NCBI GenBank assembly: GCA_040755095.1
Contig: JBFMBH010000017.1
Location: forward strand, 1-44,319
Reading direction: 5' to 3'
DNA length: 44,319 nt
DNA from: Thermodesulfobacteriota bacterium
GTDB taxonomy: Bacteria > Desulfobacterota > Desulfobulbia > Desulfobulbales > JBFMBH01
In this document: positions 35,593 through 43,055 of the stretch, piece after piece
Numbering within the stretch: the first letter of the stretch is position 1
Layout of the letters: each line of letters starts with the position of its first letter
Made by a program: the position numbers and the translations under genes
Notes under the pieces: model-generated
Told to the model about the DNA's origin: nothing
Databases searched by the model: none
What the model saw: only the letters and a program-made list of their open reading frames with translations

Positions 35593-35624
35593 CCTCGGTA
35601 TCTCTTTGGGTAGCCGGCCAGGCC

Positions 35625-36215
35625 ATGCCCCACGAATCCTACCCTTCTGACTGCGATGTCACCCGGGGCCTTCTGGCCATGGGCAACCGCCACCAGAGCG
35701 CCCTGCACCGGGGCCGCTCCATCCGCCTCTTGGCCCTGGACGTGGACGGCATCCTCACCGACGGCACCCTCTACTACGGCCCCGGCGGCCAGGAGTGGAA
35801 GGCGTTCCACGTCCGGGATGGCCTGGGCATCCGGCTTCTCCTGGAGGCCGGCCTTGAGGTCGCCCTCATCACCGCCCGCCAGTCGGAGGTGGTGGCGCGC
35901 CGGGCCGCGGATCTGGGGCTCACCCATGTCTTCCAGAGCGCCCGGCGCAAGAAGGAGACCTGCCAGACCCTGGCTGACCGCCTGGGCCTCGCCTGGTCCC
36001 AGATCGCCTTCATGGGTGACGACTGGCTGGACCTGGCCCTTTTGCGCCAGGTGGGGCTGGCTGCCACGGTGCCGGAAGCGCCCCGGGAGGTGAAGGAGGC
36101 CGCCCATTTCATCACCACCACTGGTGGCGGCCGGGGTGCGGTGCGGGAGGTCTGCCACCTTCTCCTGGAGGCGCAAGGCCTCGTCGCCGGCATCCTCGAT
36201 GCCCTGCCCCGGTGA
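35625..36215 (+). CDS. kdsC: Kdo-8-phosphate phosphatase
   Basis: 196 residues. Removes phosphate from Kdo-8-P to give Kdo. HAD-family motifs are LLALDVDGILTDG (nucleophile Asp), LITARQSEVV, the Lys of ARRKKETCQ and FMGDDWLDLALL. It lacks a cap domain, as usual for this tetrameric class. The start could also be the ATG at 35679, closer to the conserved core; neither has a strong ribosome-binding site. lptC follows after 109 bases. kdsD, which would supply arabinose 5-phosphate and is a frequent neighbour, is not seen in the window. Confidence 0.92.
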   Translation: MPHESYPSDCDVTRGLLAMGNRHQSALHRGRSIRLLALDVDGILTDGTLYYGPGGQEWKAFHVRDGLGIRLLLEAGLEVALITARQSEVVARRAADLGLTHVFQSARRKKETCQTLADRLGLAWSQIAFMGDDWLDLALLRQVGLAATVPEAPREVKEAAHFITTTGGGRGAVREVCHLLLEAQGLVAGILDALPR

Positions 36216-36324
36216 TGCCAAGTCCCCTGCCAGTGCCCCCCTCGCGCCGCCGCGCTGACCTGCTTGTCGCCGCTGGCCGGCACGGCCACCCCTTTTCTCC
36301 CCTGCCAATCCGGTCCCAGCCTGC

Positions 36325-36891
36325 ATGCAGCCCGGATTGAGCCGGCGCCCAGGCCTGCCCCTGGCGCTGGCCGCCACCATCCTCGCCACCGCCCTGCTCC
36401 GGAGCCCGCTGTCGCAGTTCCTGGCCAGGACCGCGGACCAGGCCGCCGCACCGCCAGGGACAAGCCAGCCCCAGCTGGCCATCAGCCGAGCCCATTTCGT
36501 CCTGGAGCGCCGGGACGGCGAGGCCTGGGAGCTGATCAGCGACCAGGCCGCCAGCACCGGCCCCGGCGGCGAAACCCTTGCCCTGGTCGGGGTGGAGGCC
36601 GTCTTCCGGCAGGCCGGCGCAGAGGCCCTGCGGGTCACCGCCAGCCGCGGCAGCTTCGAGACCACCCGGCAGGAGCTGCGCCTGGAGCCGGATGTCCAGG
36701 GCCGGGCCGCCAGCGGCTACCGCATCGAGACCCCGCTCCTCAGCTTCCTGGTGCGGGATCAGCAGATCGTGGGCGGCGGGCCGGTGTTGGTGGAGGGCCC
36801 AGGTTTTACCATTAACGGCCAGGGCCTTCTGTACCGCCTGGACACCGGCGCCCTCACCGTCACCGGCCGCCTCTCCTGCCAAGCCCGCTAG
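36325..36891 (+). CDS. lptC: LptC-family LPS export protein
   Basis: 188 residues. An N-terminal membrane helix (PGLPLALAATILATALLR) anchors a periplasmic beta-jellyroll domain: ISRAHFVLERRDGEAWELISDQA, VFRQAGAEALRVTASRGSF and FTINGQGLLYRLDTGALTVTGRL. LptC passes lipopolysaccharide from LptB2FG to LptA. Sequence similarity in this family is low, and the call leans on fold pattern plus position after kdsC. lptA and lptB, which often follow, are absent; the next gene belongs to signalling. Confidence 0.82.
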   Translation: MQPGLSRRPGLPLALAATILATALLRSPLSQFLARTADQAAAPPGTSQPQLAISRAHFVLERRDGEAWELISDQAASTGPGGETLALVGVEAVFRQAGAEALRVTASRGSFETTRQELRLEPDVQGRAASGYRIETPLLSFLVRDQQIVGGGPVLVEGPGFTINGQGLLYRLDTGALTVTGRLSCQAR

Positions 36892-36945
36892 ACCGGCCCG
36901 TCGGTCGGAGCCACCATTTTTGCAAGGCCGTCTCCGCCTCCATGC

Positions 36946-36974
36946 TTGACCGCCAGGTGTGTCCCGATTAGAAT
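36946..36974 (+). promoter_or_regulatory. Promoter of the receiver-PAS-LuxR gene
   Basis: TTGACC (36946-36951) and TAGAAT (36969-36974) with 17 bp spacing match the housekeeping consensus at 5 of 6 bases each. Transcription would begin near 36981, giving a leader of about 93 bases. It separates this gene from the LPS operon. Confidence 0.65.
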
Positions 36975-37073
36975 AGCGGGAACCGCAGGCCGCTGTTCCG
37001 TCTCCCGGCCCCGTCACTCCGCAGGCGGCTTTGCCGCGCCCATGATCAACCCTGGCATTAAGGATGAGGAAAC

Positions 37074-38408
37074 ATGAAAAAACTCAAGCTTCTCTATGTA
37101 GACGACGAGCCGGCGAGCCTGGACAACTTCCGCATCTCCTTCGGCAAGGAGTTCAACGTGCTGACGGCGGCCTCCGGCGAGGAGGGGCTGGCGGTGATGG
37201 CCGCCAACAAGGATGTGGCCCTGGTGGTCACAGACCAGCGCATGGACCACATGAGCGGGGTCGACTTCCTGGAGCAGCTCCAGAAGGACTACCCGGACAC
37301 TGTCCGCCTGATCCTGACTGCCTTCACCGACACGGCGGAGATCCTCGATGCCATCAACCGCGGCCACGCTTTCCGCTATGTCGTCAAGCCCTGGGAGACC
37401 AAAGACCTGAGGGTGGTCCTCAAGCAGGCCGTCGACGCCTACCAGACGATCCTCAAGAACCGGGAGCTGACCCAGGCCTTCGAGGCCAAGACCCTGTCCC
37501 TGGACAAGCTCAAGGCCGAGTTGGAGGAGCGGGCCGCGGCCCTCAAGGGGTCCATGGAGGATCTGGATGCCAAGGAGGTGAAGTTCCGATCCGTCGTGGA
37601 GGCGGCCAGTGACGCCATCGTCACCGTGGACGGGGAAGGGCTGATCATGTTCTGGAACCAGGGCGCCACCGAGATCTTCGGCTACCCGGCGGCCGAGGCC
37701 CTGGGCCGTCCCTTTGTCGACCTTCTGCCCAAGGAAGATCGCAAGGCCGTGACCAAGATGCTCAAAAAGACCAGCAGCCGGAGCCGCGGCGGTGTGGATC
37801 GGCTGATGGATCTTCGCGGGGTGCGCAAGGACGAAAGCGAGTTCCCCATGGAGATGTCCGAGAGTCGCTGGCGGACCAAAGACGGCTCCTTCGTCACCCT
37901 GATCATCCGGGACATCTCTTCAAGGAAGGCCGCGGAAGAGGTGCTGCGGCAGCGCGAGGCGGAGCTGGAGACCCACACCCACAACCTCCAGGAGGTGAAC
38001 GCGGCCCTCAATGTCCTTCTGGTCCGCCGGGAGGAGGACAAGCGGGAGCTGGAGGAGCGGGTGCTCACCAACGTCAAGCGGCTGATCATGCCCTACATGG
38101 AGAAGCTCCGGAACAACACCGAGCTGTCCAGCACCCAAACCGCCTATGTCACCATCCTGGAGACCAATCTCAAGGAGATCATCTCGCCGGTCACCGCCAA
38201 GATGGCGGCCAAGTACCTGGATCTGACCCCGAAGGAGATCCAGATCGCCAACCTGATCAAGGAGGGCCGCACCAACAAGGACATCGCCAAGGTGGTGCGG
38301 GTCTCCATCAACACCGTGCTCTTCCACCGCCACAACCTGCGCAAGAAGCTGGGCCTGCTCAACAAGAAGGCCAACCTGCGCTCGTACCTGACCTCCCTGC
38401 CCACCTGA
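37074..38408 (+). CDS. Response regulator with receiver, PAS and LuxR-type DNA-binding domains
   Basis: 444 residues. The receiver (about 4-120) has LLYVDDEP, the phosphoacceptor Asp in LVVTDQRMDHMSG, Thr in LILTAFTD and Lys in YVVKPWE. A coiled coil (about 125-170) leads to a PAS domain (about 172-290: FRSVVEAASDAIVTVDGEG, IFGYPAAEALGRPF). A second coiled coil ends in a LuxR-type helix-turn-helix (about 385-435: LTPKEIQIANLIKEG, NKDIAKVVRVSINTVLFHRHNLRKKLG). It is a transcription factor likely controlled by an unlinked or orphan kinase and by a ligand at the PAS domain. GAGGA lies six bases before the ATG. Confidence 0.93.
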   Translation: MKKLKLLYVDDEPASLDNFRISFGKEFNVLTAASGEEGLAVMAANKDVALVVTDQRMDHMSGVDFLEQLQKDYPDTVRLILTAFTDTAEILDAINRGHAFRYVVKPWETKDLRVVLKQAVDAYQTILKNRELTQAFEAKTLSLDKLKAELEERAAALKGSMEDLDAKEVKFRSVVEAASDAIVTVDGEGLIMFWNQGATEIFGYPAAEALGRPFVDLLPKEDRKAVTKMLKKTSSRSRGGVDRLMDLRGVRKDESEFPMEMSESRWRTKDGSFVTLIIRDISSRKAAEEVLRQREAELETHTHNLQEVNAALNVLLVRREEDKRELEERVLTNVKRLIMPYMEKLRNNTELSSTQTAYVTILETNLKEIISPVTAKMAAKYLDLTPKEIQIANLIKEGRTNKDIAKVVRVSINTVLFHRHNLRKKLGLLNKKANLRSYLTSLPT

Positions 38409-38417
38409 TCGGCCCGT

Positions 38418-38449
38418 GCCTGGCCGGGGCCCCGCCGCCCCGGCCAGGC
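38418..38449 (+). terminator. GC-rich hairpin after the LuxR-type regulator
   Basis: GCCTGGCCGGGG pairs perfectly with CCCCGGCCAGGC over an 8-nt loop, nine bases past the stop codon. There is no T-run, so it is a very stable hairpin that may slow or end transcription without being a classical intrinsic terminator. Confidence 0.5.
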
Positions 38450-38496
38450 GCCTTGCCAGCCTGGCCCAGCCTGGGGAAGATTGGGCCGCCGACCCC

Positions 38497-39849
38497 ATGC
38501 GCCGCCCGGCCCCAAGCCCGCTCCTTCTGCCGATCCTGTTCTTCGCCCTCATGATCCTGGCGGGCACCGTGCTCCTGCACAGCCCCTGGAGCGCCGCCGG
38601 CAGCCGGATCGGCTGGCTGGACGCCCTGTTCACCGCCACATCCGCCACCTGCGTCACCGGCCTGACGGTGGTCGATACCGGCACCGCGTACAGCCCCTTC
38701 GGCCACGGGGTGATCCTGGTCCTCATCCAGGCCGGTGGCCTGGGCATCATGACCCTGACCAGCCTGATCTTCTATCTGTGGCGGCAGCGGGTCTCCCTCA
38801 CCGACCGCATCGCGGTGGGGCAGAGCCTGCTGCACGATCCCAGCTTCCGCCTGGGCAGCTTCCTGGTGCGCCTGGTGCTCCTGACCGTGCTCATCGAGGC
38901 GGCAGGCGCCATCCTGCTGCATCTCCTGGCCCCCGCGGGCTTCCCTCCCTTCGCCGCCCTCTTCCACGCGGTCTCCGCCTTCTGCAACGCCGGCTTCTCT
39001 CTCTACGCCAGCAACCTCATGGACTGGCGCGGCGCCTGGGGCATCAACCTGGTGGTGATGGCACTCATCATCCTGGGCGGCATCGGCTTTTCGGTCCTGA
39101 TCGAGGGTCAATCACTCTTGGCCAGCCGGCTGCGCCGGGAGTGGCCCCGCCGCCGTCCCTCCTGGTACGCCGGCGTCGTCCTCTCCACCTCGGCCTTTCT
39201 GGTGGTGGCCGGTGCCGGTGGACTGTACCTGAGCGAGCTCGGCGGCCAGCCTGCCAGCCGGCCCTGGGACGAGACCATCCTGGCCGCCCTCTTCCAGTCG
39301 GTGACCTGCCGGACCGCCGGCTTCAACACCCTGGACATCGGCCAGATGACCAACATCTCGCTGCTCATCATGATCATCCTCATGTTCATCGGCGGCGCCC
39401 CGGGCTCCTGCGCCGGTGGCATCAAGGTCACCACCTGCCGCACCCTGTGGGCCTTCACCAGGGCCCAGCTGCGGGGCCGGCGCCAGGCAGTCATCGGCCG
39501 CTTTGCCGTGAACAGCGCCACCCACAGCCGGGCGATCATCCTCTTCGTCTTTGCCAGCGGCATCATCAGTATTGCCGCCTTCCTCCTCACCGTGACCGAA
39601 GGCGGTACTGTTCCCCACCCCCAGGCCGGCGGCATCGAGCTGGACGTGCTCTTCGAGGCAGTGTCCGCCTTCGGCACCGTCGGCCTGTCCACCGGGCTTA
39701 CCCCGAAGCTGAGCGTCGCCGGCAAGCTCATCATCACGGCCCTCATGTTCGTAGGCCGCCTGGGACCGATCCTGTTCGTGGCTGCCATGCAAAGCGTCCA
39801 GGAGCCGGAGCTCTTCACCTGGCCCGAGGACGACATGCTCATCGGCTGA
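38497..39849 (+). CDS. TrkH/KtrB-type potassium channel subunit
   Basis: 450 residues, about ten membrane helices. Carries four M1-P-M2 units with pore loops: ATSATCVTGLTVVDTG, VSAFCNAGFSLY, VTCRTAGFNTLDIG and VSAFGTVGLSTG. Each has a Gly in the filter position. The second motif of loop 1 and the overall length fit the KtrB/TrkH superfamily of Na+- or H+-linked potassium uptake. The start at MRRPAPSPLL places the first helix directly after a short basic tail; an upstream GTG at 38416 lies in the hairpin and is unlikely. The regulatory partner gene follows after 29 bases. Confidence 0.92.
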   Translation: MRRPAPSPLLLPILFFALMILAGTVLLHSPWSAAGSRIGWLDALFTATSATCVTGLTVVDTGTAYSPFGHGVILVLIQAGGLGIMTLTSLIFYLWRQRVSLTDRIAVGQSLLHDPSFRLGSFLVRLVLLTVLIEAAGAILLHLLAPAGFPPFAALFHAVSAFCNAGFSLYASNLMDWRGAWGINLVVMALIILGGIGFSVLIEGQSLLASRLRREWPRRRPSWYAGVVLSTSAFLVVAGAGGLYLSELGGQPASRPWDETILAALFQSVTCRTAGFNTLDIGQMTNISLLIMIILMFIGGAPGSCAGGIKVTTCRTLWAFTRAQLRGRRQAVIGRFAVNSATHSRAIILFVFASGIISIAAFLLTVTEGGTVPHPQAGGIELDVLFEAVSAFGTVGLSTGLTPKLSVAGKLIITALMFVGRLGPILFVAAMQSVQEPELFTWPEDDMLIG

Positions 39850-39878
39850 CCTTTCCTCCGGAGTCGAGGAGACCTCCT

Positions 39879-40535
39879 ATGCCTGCCCCCCTGCAGATCG
39901 GCGTCATCGGCCTGGGCAAGTTCGGTTACACGTTTGGCAAGACCCTCATCAAGCTCGGACAGTCGGTGCTGGGGGTGGACAGCAACGCGGCCAACGTGGC
40001 CCGGGCGCAGCAGGTCTTCACCCAGGTCTTCCAGGCCGAGGCCAGCAACAAGAAGGCCCTGCAGCAGATGGGCTTCGCCGACCTGTCCCACGTGCTGGTC
40101 TCGGTGGGCGACTCCATCGCCGCCAGCACCATGATCACCATGTACCTCAAGGAGCTGGGCGTGCCCTCGGTGTGGGTGAAGGCCATCAACTCCGATCACG
40201 AGAAGCTCTTGCGCAAGGTGGGGGCAGACGAGGTGATCATCCCGGAGCACTTGGCCGCCAAGCAGCTGGCCAACCGCATCGCCAATCCCGGCTTCATCGA
40301 ATACCTGCCGTTCGACCAGAAGATGGCCCTGAAAGAGCTGATCGTGGAGCATTGGGCTGGCAGGAGTCTGCGGGAGATCGACCTCACCAACCGCTTCGGT
40401 GTCCAGGTGGTCGCCATCCGCCAGGCCGCCGAGGAGACCTTCCGCTTCATTCCTCGCGCCAACGACCGCCTGGGCGCGGGAGACCGCCTGGTGGTCATCG
40501 GCGCCGCCGCCGCCCTGGCCAAGATCGAGCCCTGA
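39879..40535 (+). CDS. KtrA/TrkA-type potassium uptake regulator
   Basis: 218 residues. An N-terminal RCK Rossmann domain (IGVIGLGKFGYTFGKTLIKLG, VDSN) binds nucleotide, probably ATP/ADP or NAD(H). A C-terminal RCK_C domain (about 135-215: GRSLREIDLTNRFGVQVVAIRQ) follows. A single RCK unit as here is the KtrA layout, whereas TrkA has two in tandem. It gates the pore protein encoded just upstream. GAGGAGA lies seven bases before the ATG. The longer open frame that covers this gene is a shadow of the pore gene over its first two thirds. Confidence 0.93.
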   Translation: MPAPLQIGVIGLGKFGYTFGKTLIKLGQSVLGVDSNAANVARAQQVFTQVFQAEASNKKALQQMGFADLSHVLVSVGDSIAASTMITMYLKELGVPSVWVKAINSDHEKLLRKVGADEVIIPEHLAAKQLANRIANPGFIEYLPFDQKMALKELIVEHWAGRSLREIDLTNRFGVQVVAIRQAAEETFRFIPRANDRLGAGDRLVVIGAAAALAKIEP

Positions 40536-40543
40536 CGTCCGCC

Positions 40544-42502
40544 TCAGCCGTGCAGGTCGATATCCTGCACCGAAACCGGGCCGCTGACCGGCTCGGCGCT
40601 GGACAGCTGCTCGCTTTCCGGCACCGGGAAGCGGGTGGTGACCCTGGTGTACTCGCCTTCCACGCTCTCGATGATCAGCTTGCCATCGTGGTCCGTGACA
40701 ATGCCGTGGCTGATGGCCAGGCCCAGGCCAGTGCCCTGGCCCGCCGGCTTGGTGGTGAAGAAGGGGTTGATGACCTTGTCGATGATCGAGGCCGGGATGC
40801 CGGTACCGGCGTCCAGGAAGCTGACGTCAATCACCCAACTGCCGTCGAGGTGCTTGAGCTCGCCGCTGATGGTCAGCTTCTTGTCGGGATGGGCGCCGCG
40901 GTACTTCTGATTCAGGGCGTAACGGGCGTTGTTGATGATGTTGATGAACACCTGCATGATCTGCTGGAAATTGGCGATCAGGCAGGGCAGGTCATCGGGA
41001 ACCTGCAGATCCAGGACGATGCCATCCTTGAACAGCTGCGCGTCGGTCAGGGCCAGGGTTTCCCGGGTGATCTCATGCACCATGGCCAGGGTCTTGCCCC
41101 GATCGGTCTCCCGGGCAAAGGACAGCAGGCTGCGCACGATGTTGCTCACCCGGTCGCCCTCGTTCATGATCCGGAACAGCAGCTCTTCCGTGAGCGGTAC
41201 CTCGGCCTCCAGCTCATCGATCAGAATCTGCGCCAAGTTGATGATGCTGTTCAAGGGGTTGTTGATCTCATGGGCGACGCCGGCCGCCAGCTCCCCCAGG
41301 GAGGACAGATGGCCGGCCCGCATGGCCTCGGTCTGCAGGGTGATGTCCTGGGCGATGAAGACCACGCCCTGGAACTCGCCCTGATCGTTGCGGATGGCTG
41401 CTGCCGACAGGAGCACCCGGATCTTCTTGCCACCCTTCGCCTGGTAGATCGTCTCCCCGGTGCCGCCGAACTCATGGATGGAGGCGTCGCTGAAGCCCAG
41501 CTCTTCGAAATAGCCCTTGGCAAAGATCATGGCCATGGGCTGCCCGAGCAGCTCCGCCTCGGAGTAGCCCAGAAGGTTGCAGGTGGCCTTGTTGACATGC
41601 TGGATAAGGGCATTGCGGTCGACCACGACCAGTGAATTGAGCATGGACTGGATGATGTTGTCCGTGTAGGCCTTGGCGGCGAGCAGCTCGTTGCGCGATT
41701 TCTTCAGATCCGAGGTCATGGCGTTGAACGATTGGGCCAGCATGCCGATTTCATCCTCGGATTTGACATCGATCGAAAAGCTCAGCTTGCCGGCAGCGAT
41801 TCTCTCGGTGCCGGCCACGATCTCGTTCAGAGGCCGCTGCACGACCAGGAAGACGAACAGACTGGAGATGACGCAGACAAAGAGGATGGTCAGGAGCACA
41901 TACCAGACAAAGCGCCGCTCGTACTCCTGCTGAATGGCGTCCAGCTTGTCCAGCTCCATGATCACGTCGAGAACCCCCAGCACCTTCTGGTCAGCGCTGT
42001 GGGCATGGCAGTCCGCGGTGACGCAGGACGGGTCACTCTTGATCGGACTGATCACGCCCAGGACGTGGCTGCCTGCCCTGTTGTAGTAATCGCGGCTGCG
42101 CTCGCGGATGGCCACCTCACCAGCCGGTGGATTGCTGCCGCCGCTGTGGCAGACCACGCAGGCATCGTCCTGCATGTTGACCATGGTGTTGACTTCAGAC
42201 GGGTCGGTGGAGAAGGTGATGTAGCCCTCCTTGTTGTAGATCCTGATCTTCTGGATGCCCGGCTCGCGGCCAATGGCGGTGATGGTCTGATACACCCGCT
42301 CCCGCTCGTTGGTGAGCATGGAGTAGTTGGTGCTGCCCTTGATGATATCGCTGACCTGATCGGCATTCTGATGGACCCCCATCATGAGATGCGACCGGTA
42401 CATGCGCATATTCAGGAAGCCGATCACGCTGAATACCGCGATCAGCGACAGGCTCAAATACACCATCAGCTTGAGACCAAGACCTTTCTTCAATAGCCTC
42501 AT
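40544..42502 (-). CDS. Membrane sensor histidine kinase with two periplasmic heme-c motifs, HAMP and PAS
   Basis: 652 residues. A first helix (about 11-32), a periplasmic region and a second helix (about 198-222) enclose two heme-attachment motifs: CVVCH near residue 115 and CVTADCH near 160, the latter a CX4CH form. HAMP (RPLNEIVAGTERIAAGKLSF), PAS (about 285-395: SLVVVDRNALIQHVNKATCNLLGY), the phosphoacceptor in AHEINNP near 409, and a HATPase domain ([21 protein letters not shown]) follow. It probably senses redox potential or a heme ligand such as NO or CO. GAGGAG stands five bases ahead of the ATG. It converges on the potassium genes with eight bases between stops; no partner regulator adjoins it. 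Confidence 0.92.
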   Translation of the reverse strand: MRLLKKGLGLKLMVYLSLSLIAVFSVIGFLNMRMYRSHLMMGVHQNADQVSDIIKGSTNYSMLTNERERVYQTITAIGREPGIQKIRIYNKEGYITFSTDPSEVNTMVNMQDDACVVCHSGGSNPPAGEVAIRERSRDYYNRAGSHVLGVISPIKSDPSCVTADCHAHSADQKVLGVLDVIMELDKLDAIQQEYERRFVWYVLLTILFVCVISSLFVFLVVQRPLNEIVAGTERIAAGKLSFSIDVKSEDEIGMLAQSFNAMTSDLKKSRNELLAAKAYTDNIIQSMLNSLVVVDRNALIQHVNKATCNLLGYSEAELLGQPMAMIFAKGYFEELGFSDASIHEFGGTGETIYQAKGGKKIRVLLSAAAIRNDQGEFQGVVFIAQDITLQTEAMRAGHLSSLGELAAGVAHEINNPLNSIINLAQILIDELEAEVPLTEELLFRIMNEGDRVSNIVRSLLSFARETDRGKTLAMVHEITRETLALTDAQLFKDGIVLDLQVPDDLPCLIANFQQIMQVFINIINNARYALNQKYRGAHPDKKLTISGELKHLDGSWVIDVSFLDAGTGIPASIIDKVINPFFTTKPAGQGTGLGLAISHGIVTDHDGKLIIESVEGEYTRVTTRFPVPESEQLSSAEPVSGPVSVQDIDLHG

Positions 42503-42654
42503 TGCGCTCCTCGCTGTTGGCTGGGGGTGCCCCGTGGGCCGGGCAGGATCGCCCGGGAGATGCCGGCCCTATTGTACGCCACTGGCGGCGAAAAGGGAGG
42601 AGCGAAATCCGGCCCGCCCGCCCCAACATGCCAGCTGGCCCTGCGACGCCGTCC

Positions 42655-42852
42655 TCCCATCCGATTCCGACCCCGATCGACGGTTTCGCAACCGATCCTG
42701 GTCTCCATCGCCATGCCGCCCCCCCGTCCGGATCACCGTCCCATTCCCGTCCGGATCACCGCCCCGATCGCCGTCCGGACAACCGTCCGGGTCACCATTC
42801 CGATCCCCGTCCCCGGTCACCGTCCGGATCGCCGCCCCGATCCCCGTCCCCA
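42655..42852. repeat. Degenerate CCGATC/CCGTCC hexamer repeat tract
   Basis: Nearly 200 bases of units based on CCGTCC, GGATCA, CCGATC and CCCCGT, often grouped as ~24-bp blocks such as CGTCCGGATCACCG. The same kind of hexamers form the inverted repeat at 24541-24650. The period of six keeps all frames open. The origin is unknown; expansion by replication slippage is likely. Confidence 0.6.
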
Positions 42853-42955
42853 GGGCGTTGCCCTGGGCTGGTATGGGTCGCCCCTTCAGGGCTCTGCGCG
42901 GCGGGTACCCCTCGTCTTCGCCGGTCGGCCAGTGGCCGCAATTCTCGTACGAACG

Positions 42956-42985
42956 TTGACTTCCCCTTCGGTTCAATGCTGTAGT
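42956..42985 (+). promoter_or_regulatory. Candidate promoter of the HD-GYP gene
   Basis: TTGACT (42956-42961) and TGTAGT (42980-42985) with 18 bp spacing. The -10 box is preceded by TGC, forming an extended -10, which would offset its weak match. The leader would be about 65 bases. Confidence 0.45.
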
Positions 42986-43055
42986 TCTGGCACCAGGCCC
43001 GGCAGACGATGACCTGCCGATTCGTTCTCCTCAGGGGCCTGGCTGGCGGCCCAAG

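Larger units (their letters stand above)
42503..43055. other. Intergenic region between heme kinase and HD-GYP gene
   Basis: About 550 bases between divergent genes. It holds a GC-rich hexamer repeat tract (42655-42852) and a candidate promoter for the HD-GYP gene (42956-42985), both listed separately. The open frames across it read low-complexity Arg/Pro/Asp strings and are not credible genes. Confidence 0.55.

Noticed and set aside
36891-36921. Weak stem with a T-run after lptC
   Set aside because: The stem is only 5 bp and the T-run begins about ten bases later, so it does not qualify as an intrinsic terminator.
38481-39878. Possible fusion protein upstream of the KtrA-type gene
   Set aside because: The 466 codons before the KtrA start are the wrong-frame shadow of the TrkH-type pore gene; GAGGAGA and an ATG mark the true start at 39879.
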